A stretch of 64,000 bases of DNA from Oscillospiraceae bacterium (GTDB taxonomy: Bacteria > Bacillota > Clostridia > Lachnospirales > Lachnospiraceae), in assembly GCA_021771715.1 (NCBI GenBank), contig JAETOO010000014.1, forward strand, positions 124,001 through 188,000, written 5' to 3'. Below are positions 27,006 to 36,019 of the stretch, piece by piece. The position numbers and the translations under genes are program-made. The notes beneath the pieces are model-generated. The model did not search any database, was not told the origin of the DNA, and saw nothing but the letters and a program-made list of their open reading frames with translations. The stretch's first letter is position 1, and every line of letters starts with the position of its first letter.

Positions 27006-28220
27006 ATGAAGTTGATTTCGATTGTTGTCCCGTGTCTGGACGAGGAGGAGGCGTTGCCGTTTTACTATCGGAACATGTGCGGGATCATGGGGCAGATGTG
27101 CGAGGTGCGCTTTGAGCTGATTTTTGTGGATGACGGGTCGACGGACGGGACGCTGGAGATTTTGCGGGAGCTCTCGCGGAGGGATGCGCGCTGCCGCTAT
27201 CTCTCGTTTTCGCGCAATTTCGGGAAGGAGGCGGCGATCTGTGCGGGGCTTCGGTCCGCAAAAGGAGATTACACGGCGACGATGGATGTGGATCTGCAGG
27301 ACCCGCCGGAGCTCTTGCCCAAAATGTACGAGCTGGTGTCATCCGGGGTGTGCGACTGCGCGGCGGCGCGGAGGGTGACGCGGGACGGAGAGAGCTGGCT
27401 GCGGTCGCGGCTGTCGCAGGAATTTTACCGCTGCGCGAACCGGATCGCAAAGACGGAGCTGGTGAGCGGGGCGCGGGATTTCCGGCTGATGAGCCGCCGG
27501 ATGACGGAGGCGGTGCTGGAGCTCGGGGAGTGCAGCCGCTTCTCGAAGGGGCTGTTTTCCTGGGTCGGCTTCCGCACGGAGTGGCTCGCGTATGAGAATG
27601 TGGAGCGCTCCGCCGGGCGGACGAAATGGTCGCTCGGCAAATTGTTCGGGTATGCGCTGGAGGGGATCGCCGGGATGTCGACCGCGCCGCTGATGCTCGC
27701 GTCGCTCTTGGGCTTCCTGTTTTTGCTGCTCTCGGGCGGGATGCTGGCGGCAGCCGGGATCTGGGCGGCCACCGGCCGCGGTGCGGTCACGGCCGGGTAT
27801 CTGCTCGGCTGTCTCGTCGTGTTCGCGGGCGGGGTGCAGCTTCTGTGCATGGGGATCTCGGCGTGGTATCTGTCGCGGACGTACATCGAGGTGAAACACC
27901 GGCCGGTCTATATTTTGCAGGAGACGGACGAGACGGAGCGCGTCGGAACAGGCGCGGCGAAGGCGGCCGCGGGGCAGGTTCAAGGGGTGGCAGAGGAGTA
28001 CGTTTGCAGAGATCTGGACGAGCGGCAGTGTGATCGCAGAAGAGCGGACGAGCAGCAGTGTGATCGCAGAAGAGCGGATGAGCGGCGGCGCGATCGCAAA
28101 GGGGCGGCGGGACAGCCGCAGCCGGGGATCATCCTTCGGCCGCTGCCGACGGAATTGGGGATGGAGCACTGTGTGAGTGCGGCGGCACAGAGCGACGGAA
28201 TGGGAAGGGAACCCTTCTGA
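27006..28220 (+). CDS. Family 2 glycosyltransferase, GtrB/polyprenyl-phosphate type
   Basis: A 404-residue membrane glycosyltransferase. The catalytic domain opens ISIVVPCLDEEEALPFYY, with FVDDGSTDGT (nucleotide-sugar site), SFSRNFGKEAAICAGL and MDVDLQDPPELLPKM. Two C-terminal membrane segments follow (about 225-258 and 262-290), then a charged repetitive tail. Relatives load glucose or other sugars onto undecaprenyl phosphate for wall or teichoic-acid decoration. The start at 27006 has AGGAGG nine bases upstream. The YfhO-like gene follows, and this pairing often acts as lipid-linked donor synthase plus membrane glycosyltransferase. Confidence 0.92.
   Translation: MKLISIVVPCLDEEEALPFYYRNMCGIMGQMCEVRFELIFVDDGSTDGTLEILRELSRRDARCRYLSFSRNFGKEAAICAGLRSAKGDYTATMDVDLQDPPELLPKMYELVSSGVCDCAAARRVTRDGESWLRSRLSQEFYRCANRIAKTELVSGARDFRLMSRRMTEAVLELGECSRFSKGLFSWVGFRTEWLAYENVERSAGRTKWSLGKLFGYALEGIAGMSTAPLMLASLLGFLFLLLSGGMLAAAGIWAATGRGAVTAGYLLGCLVVFAGGVQLLCMGISAWYLSRTYIEVKHRPVYILQETDETERVGTGAAKAAAGQVQGVAEEYVCRDLDERQCDRRRADEQQCDRRRADERRRDRKGAAGQPQPGIILRPLPTELGMEHCVSAAAQSDGMGREPF
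28017..28106 (+). repeat. In-frame 30-bp tandem repeat in the GT2 tail
   Basis: Three units of ten residues: DERQCDRRRA, DEQQCDRRRA, DERRRDRKGA. It lies in the cytosolic tail after the last membrane segment. Units 1 and 2 are almost identical in DNA. Confidence 0.85.
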
Positions 28221-28278
28221 GGAAGGAATATACCGGAGCAGAAATTGGATTAGGGAAGCGGATGCGGGAGAGAATCGC

Positions 28279-31200
28279 ATGAAAAAGGAAAGAAAGAGGA
28301 CAGACGGAAGGAAAGAAAACGAAAGAAAGAAAAACTGCAAGGGACAAAACAGTATGGGGAAGGACAGAGGCGTGTCATGGAAGGATGTTGGCCTGTGTGC
28401 AGTTCTGGCGGGCCTCGCTGTATTCTTCTGCTGGTTTGAGGTCGGAAGGTACGGGGTGCTTGGCTCCAATGTGGACTGGATCAGCCAGCACAGCGTGATC
28501 CCGGAGTATTTTCGGCAGCAGTTTTACGAGACGGGAAAGCTGCTGCCGGAGTTCGCGTTGGGGCTTGGCGGCGGGCAGAACGCATTTTGTTTTGCCTACT
28601 ATGGACTGGCAAGCCCGCTGATTCTGCCGTCGTACCTTCTGCCGTCCGTGCGGATGGGGGATTATCTAATGGCCGTGTCGGTGCTGACGGTCGCCGCCAC
28701 GGCTGTGCTGTGCTACGGTTGGCTGCGCCATCTTCACTTTTCGCGGGGGATTAGCTTCTGGTGTGCGCTGATGCTGACGCTTAGCGGCCCGCTGATCTTC
28801 CAGTCGGCCAGGCAGGTGATGTTCGTCGACTATCTGCCGTTTTTGTGCCTGGCGCTGTGGGGCGTCGACCGGTATCTCGAAACAGGCAGGGCTGGACTGT
28901 ACATTGCGGGCGTGTTCCTGATGATCATGACGAGCTTTCTGTACAGCATCTGCGGGATGCTGGTGCTCGTGCTATACGGCGTGCACCGGTATCTGCGGTA
29001 TATGGACGGAGTGGAGGAGTTGCCGGAAGGGACGATGGTATTTGGAGGAAGGGCGGAACGAAGAAGATGGGTATTTAGAAGAGCATCGGAGAGTGAGAGG
29101 TGTATACCTGGGAAAGCATCGGAGAGCGAGAGGTGTATACCTGGGAAAGCATCGGAGAGCGAGAGGTGTATACCTGGGGAAGCATCGGAGAGCGAGCGGT
29201 GTATACCTGGGGAAGCGTCGGAGCGAAGAAGATGTATACTTGGGGAAGCGTCGGAACGAAGGAGGCGTATATTTAGGAGACATGCGGAGTGCGTGGAACG
29301 CGGCAGATGTTTGACGATGAGGCGATTTCTGACGGACGGCGTGCGGTTTCTGCTGCCACTGCTGGCCGCTGTGCTGATGAGCGCCGTGCTGCTGGTGCCC
29401 GCGGCGGCTGCGCTTCTGGGAAAGCGGGGCGGGAGAGCTGCGGTTGATGTCGCGTCTCTTTTGCTGCCGGAGCTCGCTGTCTTTCGGAACCTGTACAGCG
29501 CCTACGGGACGGGGCTGACGACGCTGGCAGCGACGGCGCTGCTCTCCGGGCTATTCTGGCGGCGCAGGAATGAGCGGGTGCTCGTCCTGGGCTGTCTTGC
29601 GGTATTCGCGTTCCCGATCTTTTTGTGGCTGCTCAACGGAGGGCTGTACGTGCGGGAGAAGGCGCTGATTCCGTTTGTTCCGCTGCTCGTCTATGTCATC
29701 GCGTACTACTGCAGGAGGCTGACAGAAGAAGGAACGGAAGAAATCTGCACAGAGTCGGGACGGAGGATCCGGAGAAAAACAGAGATGGTTGTGGCGTGCC
29801 TGCCTTACCTGCTCACGATCTATCTGCTCTGGACGGAGGCGGGCTACGAGCTGCCGGACTACCTGAACGCTCTGCAGCAGCTTCCGGAGAGCATTCTGAG
29901 CAGAGGCGTGGTCAGCCGTGTGCAGCGGTGGACTCTGGTGCTGCTGGATGCGGCGGTGATGCTGGTGTGGTTTCTTCTGTGGAGACTGGCGAACGTTCTG
30001 ATTTCGAGGAGAGAAAGGCGGAGGAGACTACAGCAGACTTCTCGGGCAAAGGCTTGCGGCAACTGCAGCGTACAGAAGGATCAGACCGCGTATGTGCGAA
30101 GCAGCAGAAAACAGAGCTGCCTCATAGGACAGAGTGTGCTTCTCATTCCGCCTGTCCTGTTCCTCATTCTATTTGGAGGCTCTTTCCACGGGAGTTTGAG
30201 CGTTGTAAATCGGGACTTTTATGAGAAGGTGAACGATACCGGAATCGGCGAGGTGGTGCAGGAGGTGCTGGAGGGCGAGGACGGATTGTATCGGATGGAG
30301 CAGTGGGGGACGGAGCAGGAGCGCGCGGCGAACATCAACCGTGTCTGGGACGCAGAGCAGTACGTGACCTCCGTGTATTCATCCGCGTACAACCCGGAAT
30401 ATCAGGACTTTCGGATGGAGACCTTTGACGTCGAGGAGCCGGCCGGGAACTTTATGATGCAGCGCGTCTCGGAGAATCCTGTGTTCCGGAGGCTGATGGG
30501 GGTCAAATATCTGGTGGATGTTCAGGAGGAGAGCGAGAAGGAACCGGCGCCTGGGTACGAGCTGTTCTTTGAAAAGGATGGCGTCAGAATCTACCGGAAT
30601 CCGAAGGTCGCCCCGATCTGCTACGCGACAGACCGGGTGATATCGCAGGAGGAGTATGAGTCGCTGGAATTTCCCTGCACACAGACCGTATTCGATCGGT
30701 ATGCTGTCGTGGAGGACGTACCAGACGAAAAAGTGAGAGCAGAGAAACTGTCAGAGCCGGAAGAACCTGTGAGCGATAATCCGCAGGAGAGTCTGGTGAA
30801 AGAACCTGTGGGCGATAATCAGCAGGGGAGTCTGCCGGAAGAATCTGTGGGCGATAATCCGCAGGAGAGTCTGGTGAAAGAACCTGTGGGCGATAATCCG
30901 CAGGAGAGTCTGGCGGAAGAATCGATGGGCGATAATCCGCAGGAGAGTCTGTCAAAAGAATTGGTGGGCGATAATCCGCAGGAGAGTTTGCCGAAAGAAT
31001 TGGTGGGCGATAATTCGCAGAAGAGTCTGCCGAATGAATCTGTAGGCGGTACGCTGCAGAAGAGTCTGGCGGAGGACATGCAAAAGCTGGAGCTTTCCCT
31101 CCCCGAGTTGACACAGGATTCAGACCGCATGGAGAAGACAGAGGACGGATATCTCGTCGAGACAAAGAAGAGCCGGAAAATCCGAATCCCACTCCCGAGT

Positions 31201-31827
31201 GAGGCGTGCGGCGAATCTGCAGCCACCTTGTACCTTCGCTTTGAGATCGAAAACCTGCGGCCTGCGCAGGAGGTGGCGATCCGGCTGGAAGGAGTCAAAA
31301 ACACCCTGTCCTCCCACTCTGGCGGATATTTCTACTATAATAAAAACACGATCTTCACATACGCCATCCCGCTGTCAGCCGGTCAGACAGAGGTGGAGAT
31401 GACGCTCGGCGCAGGCCGTTACCGGATTCGCGGGCTCGACTGCTTTGTGGATCGCGGCGCGGCGGCCGATACGGATACACAGACACTATACCAGTCAGAA
31501 CTGATTCCGGATCAGGAGCAGACAAAGGGGAACCGGATCGCAGGCTCGATCGACGTTGACCGTGACGGCTACGTGATCACCTCCATCCCGTACGACCAGG
31601 GCTTTACGGTAAAAGTCGACGGCAACCCATGCGCGATCCAGAGAGTCAACACAGCGTTTCTCGGCTTCCCAATCTCCTCCGGCCATCACACGGTCGAGAT
31701 CTGCTACCACGCACCGGGTCTTCGGGTGGGAAAGGTGATTTCGGTTCTGGGACTTTTCCTTGCGCTTTTTCTTGTAGCAAGCCACAGAAGCTGCAAATTT
31801 ACGAGTTTTTCTCAACGCCCGGCTTGA
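28279..31827 (+). CDS. Large YfhO-family membrane protein with two inserted repeat arrays
   Basis: About 1182 residues. A basic start is followed by many membrane segments with the family landmark VGRYGVLGSNVDWISQHS..P and GLGGGQNAFCFAYYG early on, then a C-terminal extracytoplasmic domain and a last membrane segment near the end (VISVLGLFLALFLVAS). YfhO proteins glycosylate lipoteichoic acid or similar polymers using a polyprenyl-phosphate sugar, which fits the GT2 gene upstream. Two tandem-repeat blocks are inserted: 33-bp units in a cytosolic loop and 39-bp units in the outer domain. The start at 28279 follows GGGAGAGA; an upstream ATG at 28177 overlaps the GT2 end. Confidence 0.88.
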   Translation: MKKERKRTDGRKENERKKNCKGQNSMGKDRGVSWKDVGLCAVLAGLAVFFCWFEVGRYGVLGSNVDWISQHSVIPEYFRQQFYETGKLLPEFALGLGGGQNAFCFAYYGLASPLILPSYLLPSVRMGDYLMAVSVLTVAATAVLCYGWLRHLHFSRGISFWCALMLTLSGPLIFQSARQVMFVDYLPFLCLALWGVDRYLETGRAGLYIAGVFLMIMTSFLYSICGMLVLVLYGVHRYLRYMDGVEELPEGTMVFGGRAERRRWVFRRASESERCIPGKASESERCIPGKASESERCIPGEASESERCIPGEASERRRCILGEASERRRRIFRRHAECVERGRCLTMRRFLTDGVRFLLPLLAAVLMSAVLLVPAAAALLGKRGGRAAVDVASLLLPELAVFRNLYSAYGTGLTTLAATALLSGLFWRRRNERVLVLGCLAVFAFPIFLWLLNGGLYVREKALIPFVPLLVYVIAYYCRRLTEEGTEEICTESGRRIRRKTEMVVACLPYLLTIYLLWTEAGYELPDYLNALQQLPESILSRGVVSRVQRWTLVLLDAAVMLVWFLLWRLANVLISRRERRRRLQQTSRAKACGNCSVQKDQTAYVRSSRKQSCLIGQSVLLIPPVLFLILFGGSFHGSLSVVNRDFYEKVNDTGIGEVVQEVLEGEDGLYRMEQWGTEQERAANINRVWDAEQYVTSVYSSAYNPEYQDFRMETFDVEEPAGNFMMQRVSENPVFRRLMGVKYLVDVQEESEKEPAPGYELFFEKDGVRIYRNPKVAPICYATDRVISQEEYESLEFPCTQTVFDRYAVVEDVPDEKVRAEKLSEPEEPVSDNPQESLVKEPVGDNQQGSLPEESVGDNPQESLVKEPVGDNPQESLAEESMGDNPQESLSKELVGDNPQESLPKELVGDNSQKSLPNESVGGTLQKSLAEDMQKLELSLPELTQDSDRMEKTEDGYLVETKKSRKIRIPLPSEACGESAATLYLRFEIENLRPAQEVAIRLEGVKNTLSSHSGGYFYYNKNTIFTYAIPLSAGQTEVEMTLGAGRYRIRGLDCFVDRGAAADTDTQTLYQSELIPDQEQTKGNRIAGSIDVDRDGYVITSIPYDQGFTVKVDGNPCAIQRVNTAFLGFPISSGHHTVEICYHAPGLRVGKVISVLGLFLALFLVASHRSCKFTSFSQRPA
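29083..29280 (+). repeat. In-frame 33-bp tandem repeat in the YfhO-like gene
   Basis: Six units of 11 residues, [KE]ASESERCIPG, start with GCATCGGAG or GCGTCGGA at 29083, 29116, 29149, 29182, 29215 and 29248. A decayed copy precedes them at about 29050. Central copies are nearly identical in DNA, so expansion looks recent; the outer copies are diverged. Confidence 0.92.
30772..31083 (+). repeat. In-frame 39-bp tandem repeat in the YfhO-like gene
   Basis: Eight units of 13 residues with consensus GDNPQESLxKEPV. They sit in the predicted outer domain between a DRYAVVEDV segment and the C-terminal beta-rich part. DNA identity between units is high, with scattered substitutions. Confidence 0.92.
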
Positions 31828-31852
31828 TTCACCGCTGCCTGTGAGGTACAAT
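31824..31852 (+). promoter_or_regulatory. Promoter of the AAA-ATPase gene
   Basis: TTGATT, 17-base spacer, TACAAT (five of six in the -10). It overlaps the last codons of the YfhO-like gene and lies about 50 bases before the AAA-ATPase start. Confidence 0.6.
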
Positions 31853-31903
31853 GGAAACGAAAGGTAAGAGGGAGGCTGATTCTTTATTTGGAGGTGACGA
31901 CAG

Positions 31904-33487
31904 ATGGGCAGCTATTTGAATCCTGGCAGCGAACGGTTTCAGACGGGACTCAGATCCCGGATTTACGTTGACAAAACGCTGTTAATCTCACGGGTGAACG
32001 ATTGTGTCCGGACGGAGCAGAAATTCATCTGCGTCAGCCGTCCGCGCCGGTTCGGCAAGTCGATGGCAGCGGACATGCTGTCCGCGTACTATGGATGCGG
32101 AGAAGACACATCAGAGCTGTTTGAGAATCTGAAGATTGCTTCCGCCGATTCCTACAGGGAGCATTTGAACAAGTACGATGTGATCAAGATCAACATGCAG
32201 GTATTCCTCAGCGCGACGAATGACGTGGATGATATGCTTAAAACATTGCAGAGGCGAGTGCTGATGGATCTCCGATGCGTATATCCAGAATGTGCAAATG
32301 ATGAGCAGCTGGTCTGGGCTATGAATGATATTTTTGCCGTGACCAAACGTCCCTTTGTCATCCTGATTGACGAGTGGGACTGTCTGTTCCGCGAATACGC
32401 CCACAACACGGAGGCGCAGAAGAAGTACCTGGACTTCCTGCGCGTGTGGCTGAAGGATCAGGACTACGTGGCGCTGGCGTACATGACGGGCATCCTGCCC
32501 ATCAAGAAATACGGCACGCACTCCGCCCTCAATATGTTCACAGAGTATTCGATGACCGATCCGGGCAATCTGGCGGAGTTCTTCGGCTTCACGGAGGAAG
32601 AGGTGCGCGGGCTGTGTGAAACGTACCGGATGAGCTTTGAGGAGGCGCGGGCGTGGTACGACGGCTACGAGCTCGTGACGCACAGCATGGATGGGGATAC
32701 GCACTACTCGATGTACAGTCCGAAATCGGTGGTGGAGTCCATGCTGCGCCATAAATTCGGCACTTACTGGAACCAGACGGAGACGTATGAGGCGCTCAGG
32801 GCCTACATCCAGATGAACATGGACGGCCTGAAGGACGCTGTGGTCAGGATGCTGGCAGGCGGGAGCGTGGAGATCAACACGGGAACCTTTACGAACGATA
32901 TGACCACCTTTGCGGGGAAAGATGACGTGCTTACCTTGCTTGTGCATCTTGGGTATCTGACCTACGATTCCGAACGCTGCGCGGTGTCCATTCCGAACCG
33001 GGAAGTGGCCAAGGAGTACGTCAACGCGATCAGCACGATGGACTGGGGCGAGGTAATCCGTTCGGTCGAATCATCGCGCAGGCTGCTGCAGAGCCTGTGG
33101 GAGATGGATGCGGATGCAGTGGCGAAAGGCATCGACCGGGCGCATGAGGAGATTTCGATCCTGCAGTACAACGATGAGAACTCCCTGAGCTGCACGATCA
33201 ACCTGGCGTTCTATTTTGCGAAGGAATACTACACGATCATCCGGGAGCTGCCCACCGGCAAGGGCTTTGCGGACATCTGCCTGATTCCGCGCAAGCTGCA
33301 CGCAGACAAGCCGGCGGTGGTGATCGAACTGAAAAAAGATAAGGATGCGCAGGGAGCCATCGACCAGATTAAGCAGAAGAACTACGTAAAGGCACTGGAG
33401 GATTACAGCGGCAATCTGCTGCTGGCCGGCATCAACTACGGCAAGGACAAGAAGCACACGTGTGTGATTGAAAAGATGGTTGTGTGA
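31904..33487 (+). CDS. AAA-ATPase-like protein with C-terminal PD-(D/E)XK nuclease
   Basis: A 527-residue protein. The N-terminal ATPase domain has Walker A in SRPRRFGKSMAAD (about 45-57) and Walker B VILIDEWD with D156. The C-terminal nuclease-fold domain has D457 in GFADICLIP and the E475-x-K477 pair in VVIELKKDK. This AAA-ATPase_like plus PDDEXK_9 family is expanded in gut Bacteroidetes and Firmicutes, often in many copies per genome, and its function is not established; selfish or defence roles have been proposed. It has its own promoter and a GGAGG ribosome site. It sits between wall genes and the SRP operon, with no phage or transposase gene nearby. Confidence 0.9.
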   Translation: MGSYLNPGSERFQTGLRSRIYVDKTLLISRVNDCVRTEQKFICVSRPRRFGKSMAADMLSAYYGCGEDTSELFENLKIASADSYREHLNKYDVIKINMQVFLSATNDVDDMLKTLQRRVLMDLRCVYPECANDEQLVWAMNDIFAVTKRPFVILIDEWDCLFREYAHNTEAQKKYLDFLRVWLKDQDYVALAYMTGILPIKKYGTHSALNMFTEYSMTDPGNLAEFFGFTEEEVRGLCETYRMSFEEARAWYDGYELVTHSMDGDTHYSMYSPKSVVESMLRHKFGTYWNQTETYEALRAYIQMNMDGLKDAVVRMLAGGSVEINTGTFTNDMTTFAGKDDVLTLLVHLGYLTYDSERCAVSIPNREVAKEYVNAISTMDWGEVIRSVESSRRLLQSLWEMDADAVAKGIDRAHEEISILQYNDENSLSCTINLAFYFAKEYYTIIRELPTGKGFADICLIPRKLHADKPAVVIELKKDKDAQGAIDQIKQKNYVKALEDYSGNLLLAGINYGKDKKHTCVIEKMVV

Positions 33488-33514
33488 AAAAAATGATTTG
33501 TCAACAAAAAATAC

Positions 33515-33543
33515 TTGACACCGCTCTCATTTGCGAGTAAGAT
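33515..33543 (+). promoter_or_regulatory. Promoter of the ylxM-ffh-rpsP operon
   Basis: Perfect TTGACA, 17-base spacer, TAAGAT. Transcription should start near 33550, which rules out the in-frame TTG at 33515 as a start for ylxM. Confidence 0.8.
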
Positions 33544-33559
33544 AGCAAAGGTGATGCGA

Positions 33560-33904
33560 ATGGAACAGTTTTTGCAGCAGACGCTGCTGTACGATTTTTA
33601 CGGTGAGCTCCTCACGGAGCATCAGCAGAGGGTGTACGAGGAGGTCGTTCTGAACGACATTTCCTACTCAGAGGCGGCCGAGGAGTTCGGAGTCAGCAGG
33701 CAGGGCGTGCATGAGCTGGTGAAGCGCTGCAACAGGATCCTGGAGTCCTACGAGTCAAAGCTGCATCTGGTAGAGCGCTTCGTCCTGATCCGAGAGAATG
33801 TGCGGCAGATTCAGACCCTCGCGTCACAGGTTGACTCGATTGACAAGGATGCACTTGCAGCAGGGGTGCGGGAGCTGTCCGGAAAGATTCTGGATGAATT
33901 GTAG
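33560..33904 (+). CDS. ylxM: YlxM-family DNA-binding protein (UPF0122)
   Basis: A 114-residue helix-turn-helix protein of the sigma-70 region 4 type, with LTEHQQRVYEEVVLNDISYSEAAEEFGVSRQGVHELVKRC covering the two helices. YlxM always sits before ffh and is thought to modulate the SRP system. The ATG at 33560 follows AAAGGTGA; GTG 33551 and ATG 33554 are less well placed given the promoter at 33515-33543. ffh begins 40 bases downstream. Confidence 0.92.
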   Translation: MEQFLQQTLLYDFYGELLTEHQQRVYEEVVLNDISYSEAAEEFGVSRQGVHELVKRCNRILESYESKLHLVERFVLIRENVRQIQTLASQVDSIDKDALAAGVRELSGKILDEL

Positions 33905-33944
33905 CATTGGCAGGCGGGACTGAGTCCGCAGAGGAGTTCGGAGC

Positions 33945-35294
33945 ATGGCGTTTGAGAGCTTATCGGAGAAACTTCAGAATGTATTTAAGAACCTGCGCGG
34001 CAAGGGCAGACTGACCGAGGCCGATGTCAAGACCGCATTGAAGGAGGTCAAGATGGCGCTCCTCGAGGCGGATGTCAGCTTCAAGGTGGTTAAGCAGTTC
34101 ACGAAGGCGGTGCAGGAGAAGGCGGTCGGAGCAGACGTGATGAACGGGCTGAATCCGGGCCAGATGGTCATCAAGATCGTCAATGACGAGCTGGTGTCGC
34201 TGATGGGCTCCGAGACGACGGAGGTCGCGCTCCGCGCATCGAACGAGGTGACGGTCATCATGATGGCCGGACTGCAGGGCGCAGGAAAGACGACTACGAC
34301 CGCGAAGCTCGCGGCGAAGTTCAAGTCCAAGGGTCGCAGGCCGCTGCTGGCCGCGTGCGACGTCTACCGCCCGGCGGCGATCAAGCAGCTGCAGGTCAAC
34401 GGTGAGAAGGTCGGCGTGGAGGTGTTCTCCTTAGGTGACAAGGAGAGCCCGGTCGTGATCGCGCAGCGCGCGGTCGCGTACGCGAAGGAGAACGGGTTCA
34501 ATCTCGTATTCCTCGACACGGCGGGACGTCTCCATGTGGACGAGGACATGATGCGCGAGCTGCAGGAGATCAAGGCGCAGGTCGGTGTCGACCAGACGCT
34601 GCTCGTGGTGGACGCGATGACCGGACAGGACGCCGTGAATGTGGCGACGATGTTCGAGGAGAAGATCGGGATCGACGGCGTGGTGCTGACGAAGCTGGAC
34701 GGCGATACGAGAGGCGGCGCGGCGCTTTCCATCAAGGCGACGTGCGGAAAGCCAATTCTCTACGCGGGCATGGGCGAGAAGCTCTCCGATCTGGAACAGT
34801 TCTACCCGGACCGCATGGCGTCGAGAATCCTCGGCATGGGCGATGTGCTCTCCCTGATCGAGCGGGCGCAGGACACGATCGACGAGACGAAGGCGAAGGA
34901 GATGGAGCAGAAGCTCCGCAAGGCGCAGTTCGGATTCGACGATTACCTCGAGAGCATGCACCAGATGAAAAATATGGGCGGCATCTCGAAGATTCTGAGC
35001 ATGATGCCCGGCGTGGGCGGCGCGCAGATGAAGCAGATCGAGGACGCGATCGACGAGAAGCAGATGGCGCGGATCGAGGCCATCATCTACTCGATGACGC
35101 CGAAGGAGCGGTCGAATCCCGACATCCTGAATCTCTCGCGCAAGCGCAGGATCGCGGACGGAGCAGGGGTCGATATCAGCGAGGTGAACCGACTGGTGAA
35201 GCAGTTCGACCAGAGCCGGAAGATGATGAAGCAGTATTCCGGCATGCTCGGAGGCAAGGCTGGTAAAAGAGGTAAGTTTAAACTTCCCTTTTAA
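33945..35294 (+). CDS. ffh: Signal recognition particle GTPase Ffh
   Basis: A 449-residue Ffh: N domain, GTPase domain with G1 GLQGAGKTTTTAKLA, DTAGRLHVDEDMM and TKLDGDTRGGAAL, then the methionine-rich M domain from about 300 (MHQMKNMGGISKILSMMPGV) that binds signal peptides and SRP RNA. It works with FtsY (21.7 kb). GAGGAG precedes the ATG. Length and motifs are standard. It heads the ribosomal group rpsP-khpA-rimM-trmD-rplS. Confidence 0.98.
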   Translation: MAFESLSEKLQNVFKNLRGKGRLTEADVKTALKEVKMALLEADVSFKVVKQFTKAVQEKAVGADVMNGLNPGQMVIKIVNDELVSLMGSETTEVALRASNEVTVIMMAGLQGAGKTTTTAKLAAKFKSKGRRPLLAACDVYRPAAIKQLQVNGEKVGVEVFSLGDKESPVVIAQRAVAYAKENGFNLVFLDTAGRLHVDEDMMRELQEIKAQVGVDQTLLVVDAMTGQDAVNVATMFEEKIGIDGVVLTKLDGDTRGGAALSIKATCGKPILYAGMGEKLSDLEQFYPDRMASRILGMGDVLSLIERAQDTIDETKAKEMEQKLRKAQFGFDDYLESMHQMKNMGGISKILSMMPGVGGAQMKQIEDAIDEKQMARIEAIIYSMTPKERSNPDILNLSRKRRIADGAGVDISEVNRLVKQFDQSRKMMKQYSGMLGGKAGKRGKFKLPF

Positions 35295-35340
35295 CACATA
35301 CAGCAATATCTAAAAGATGAGTTCAAGGAGGTGAAATGAA

Positions 35341-35586
35341 ATGGCAGTAAAGATCAGACTGAGAAGAATGGGACAGAAGAAGGCTCCTTACTATAGAATC
35401 GTTGTTGCGGATTCCAGATCCCCGAGAGATGGAAGATGTATCGAGGAGATCGGTACCTACAATCCGAACACAGATCCGAGTGAGTTCAAGATCAACGAAG
35501 AGCTTGCGAAGAAGTGGCTTGCAAATGGCGCTCAGCCGACCGAGGTAGTTGGAAAGCTCTTCAAGGCAGCTGGCATCGAGAAGTAA
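35341..35586 (+). CDS. rpsP: Ribosomal protein bS16
   Basis: An 81-residue bS16: [32 protein letters not shown] is the family signature and the rest is of standard length. It is a 30S assembly protein. AAGGAGGTG is five bases before the ATG region. The GTT/GGT-rich codon choice matches an abundant product. It is second in the SRP/ribosomal operon. Confidence 0.98.
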   Translation: MAVKIRLRRMGQKKAPYYRIVVADSRSPRDGRCIEEIGTYNPNTDPSEFKINEELAKKWLANGAQPTEVVGKLFKAAGIEK

Positions 35587-35608
35587 GATCGGTTAGAGGT
35601 GGGCAAAG

Positions 35609-35839
35609 ATGAAAGAGTTGGTGGAGGTAATTGCAAAATCTCTAGTCGACAATCCGGACGAGGTAGTAGTTACTGAAAAAGAAAGTGGAAAAGCTCTCGT
35701 TCTGGAGCTTAAAGTCGCACCCTCCGACATGGGGAAGGTGATCGGCAAGCAGGGCCGGATTGCGAAGGCGATCCGCTCCGTCGTAAAAGCCGCAGCATCG
35801 AAGGAAGATCAAAAGGTGATTGTGGATATTTTACAGTGA
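35609..35839 (+). CDS. khpA: KH-domain RNA-binding protein KhpA
   Basis: A 76-residue single KH domain with the GKVIGKQGRIAKAIRSV loop (GxxG = GKQG). KhpA pairs with KhpB in Gram-positive bacteria to control cell elongation and sRNA-like regulation. It sits between rpsP and rimM, its usual place. A weak hairpin with a T run (about 35849-35886) follows and may limit read-through into rimM. Confidence 0.94.
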   Translation: MKELVEVIAKSLVDNPDEVVVTEKESGKALVLELKVAPSDMGKVIGKQGRIAKAIRSVVKAAASKEDQKVIVDILQ

Positions 35840-36019
35840 GAAAATGAGTCTGTCCCGAAAGTGATGCTTTTGAGGCGGGCTTTTTTCTTACATGGCTGCG
35901 GGAAGTTGGCCTTCACTGAATCAGACCGGCGGTACGTCAGGTGCGGGAGCGGCAGGGGAATCGTTCCCGTGCGGCGCGATGCGGCTGGATGTTTTTATAT
36001 AGAATCGGAAGGAAGCAGG

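Noticed and set aside
33515-33559. TTG start for ylxM
   Set aside because: That TTG is the -35 box of a clear promoter; transcription begins downstream of it.
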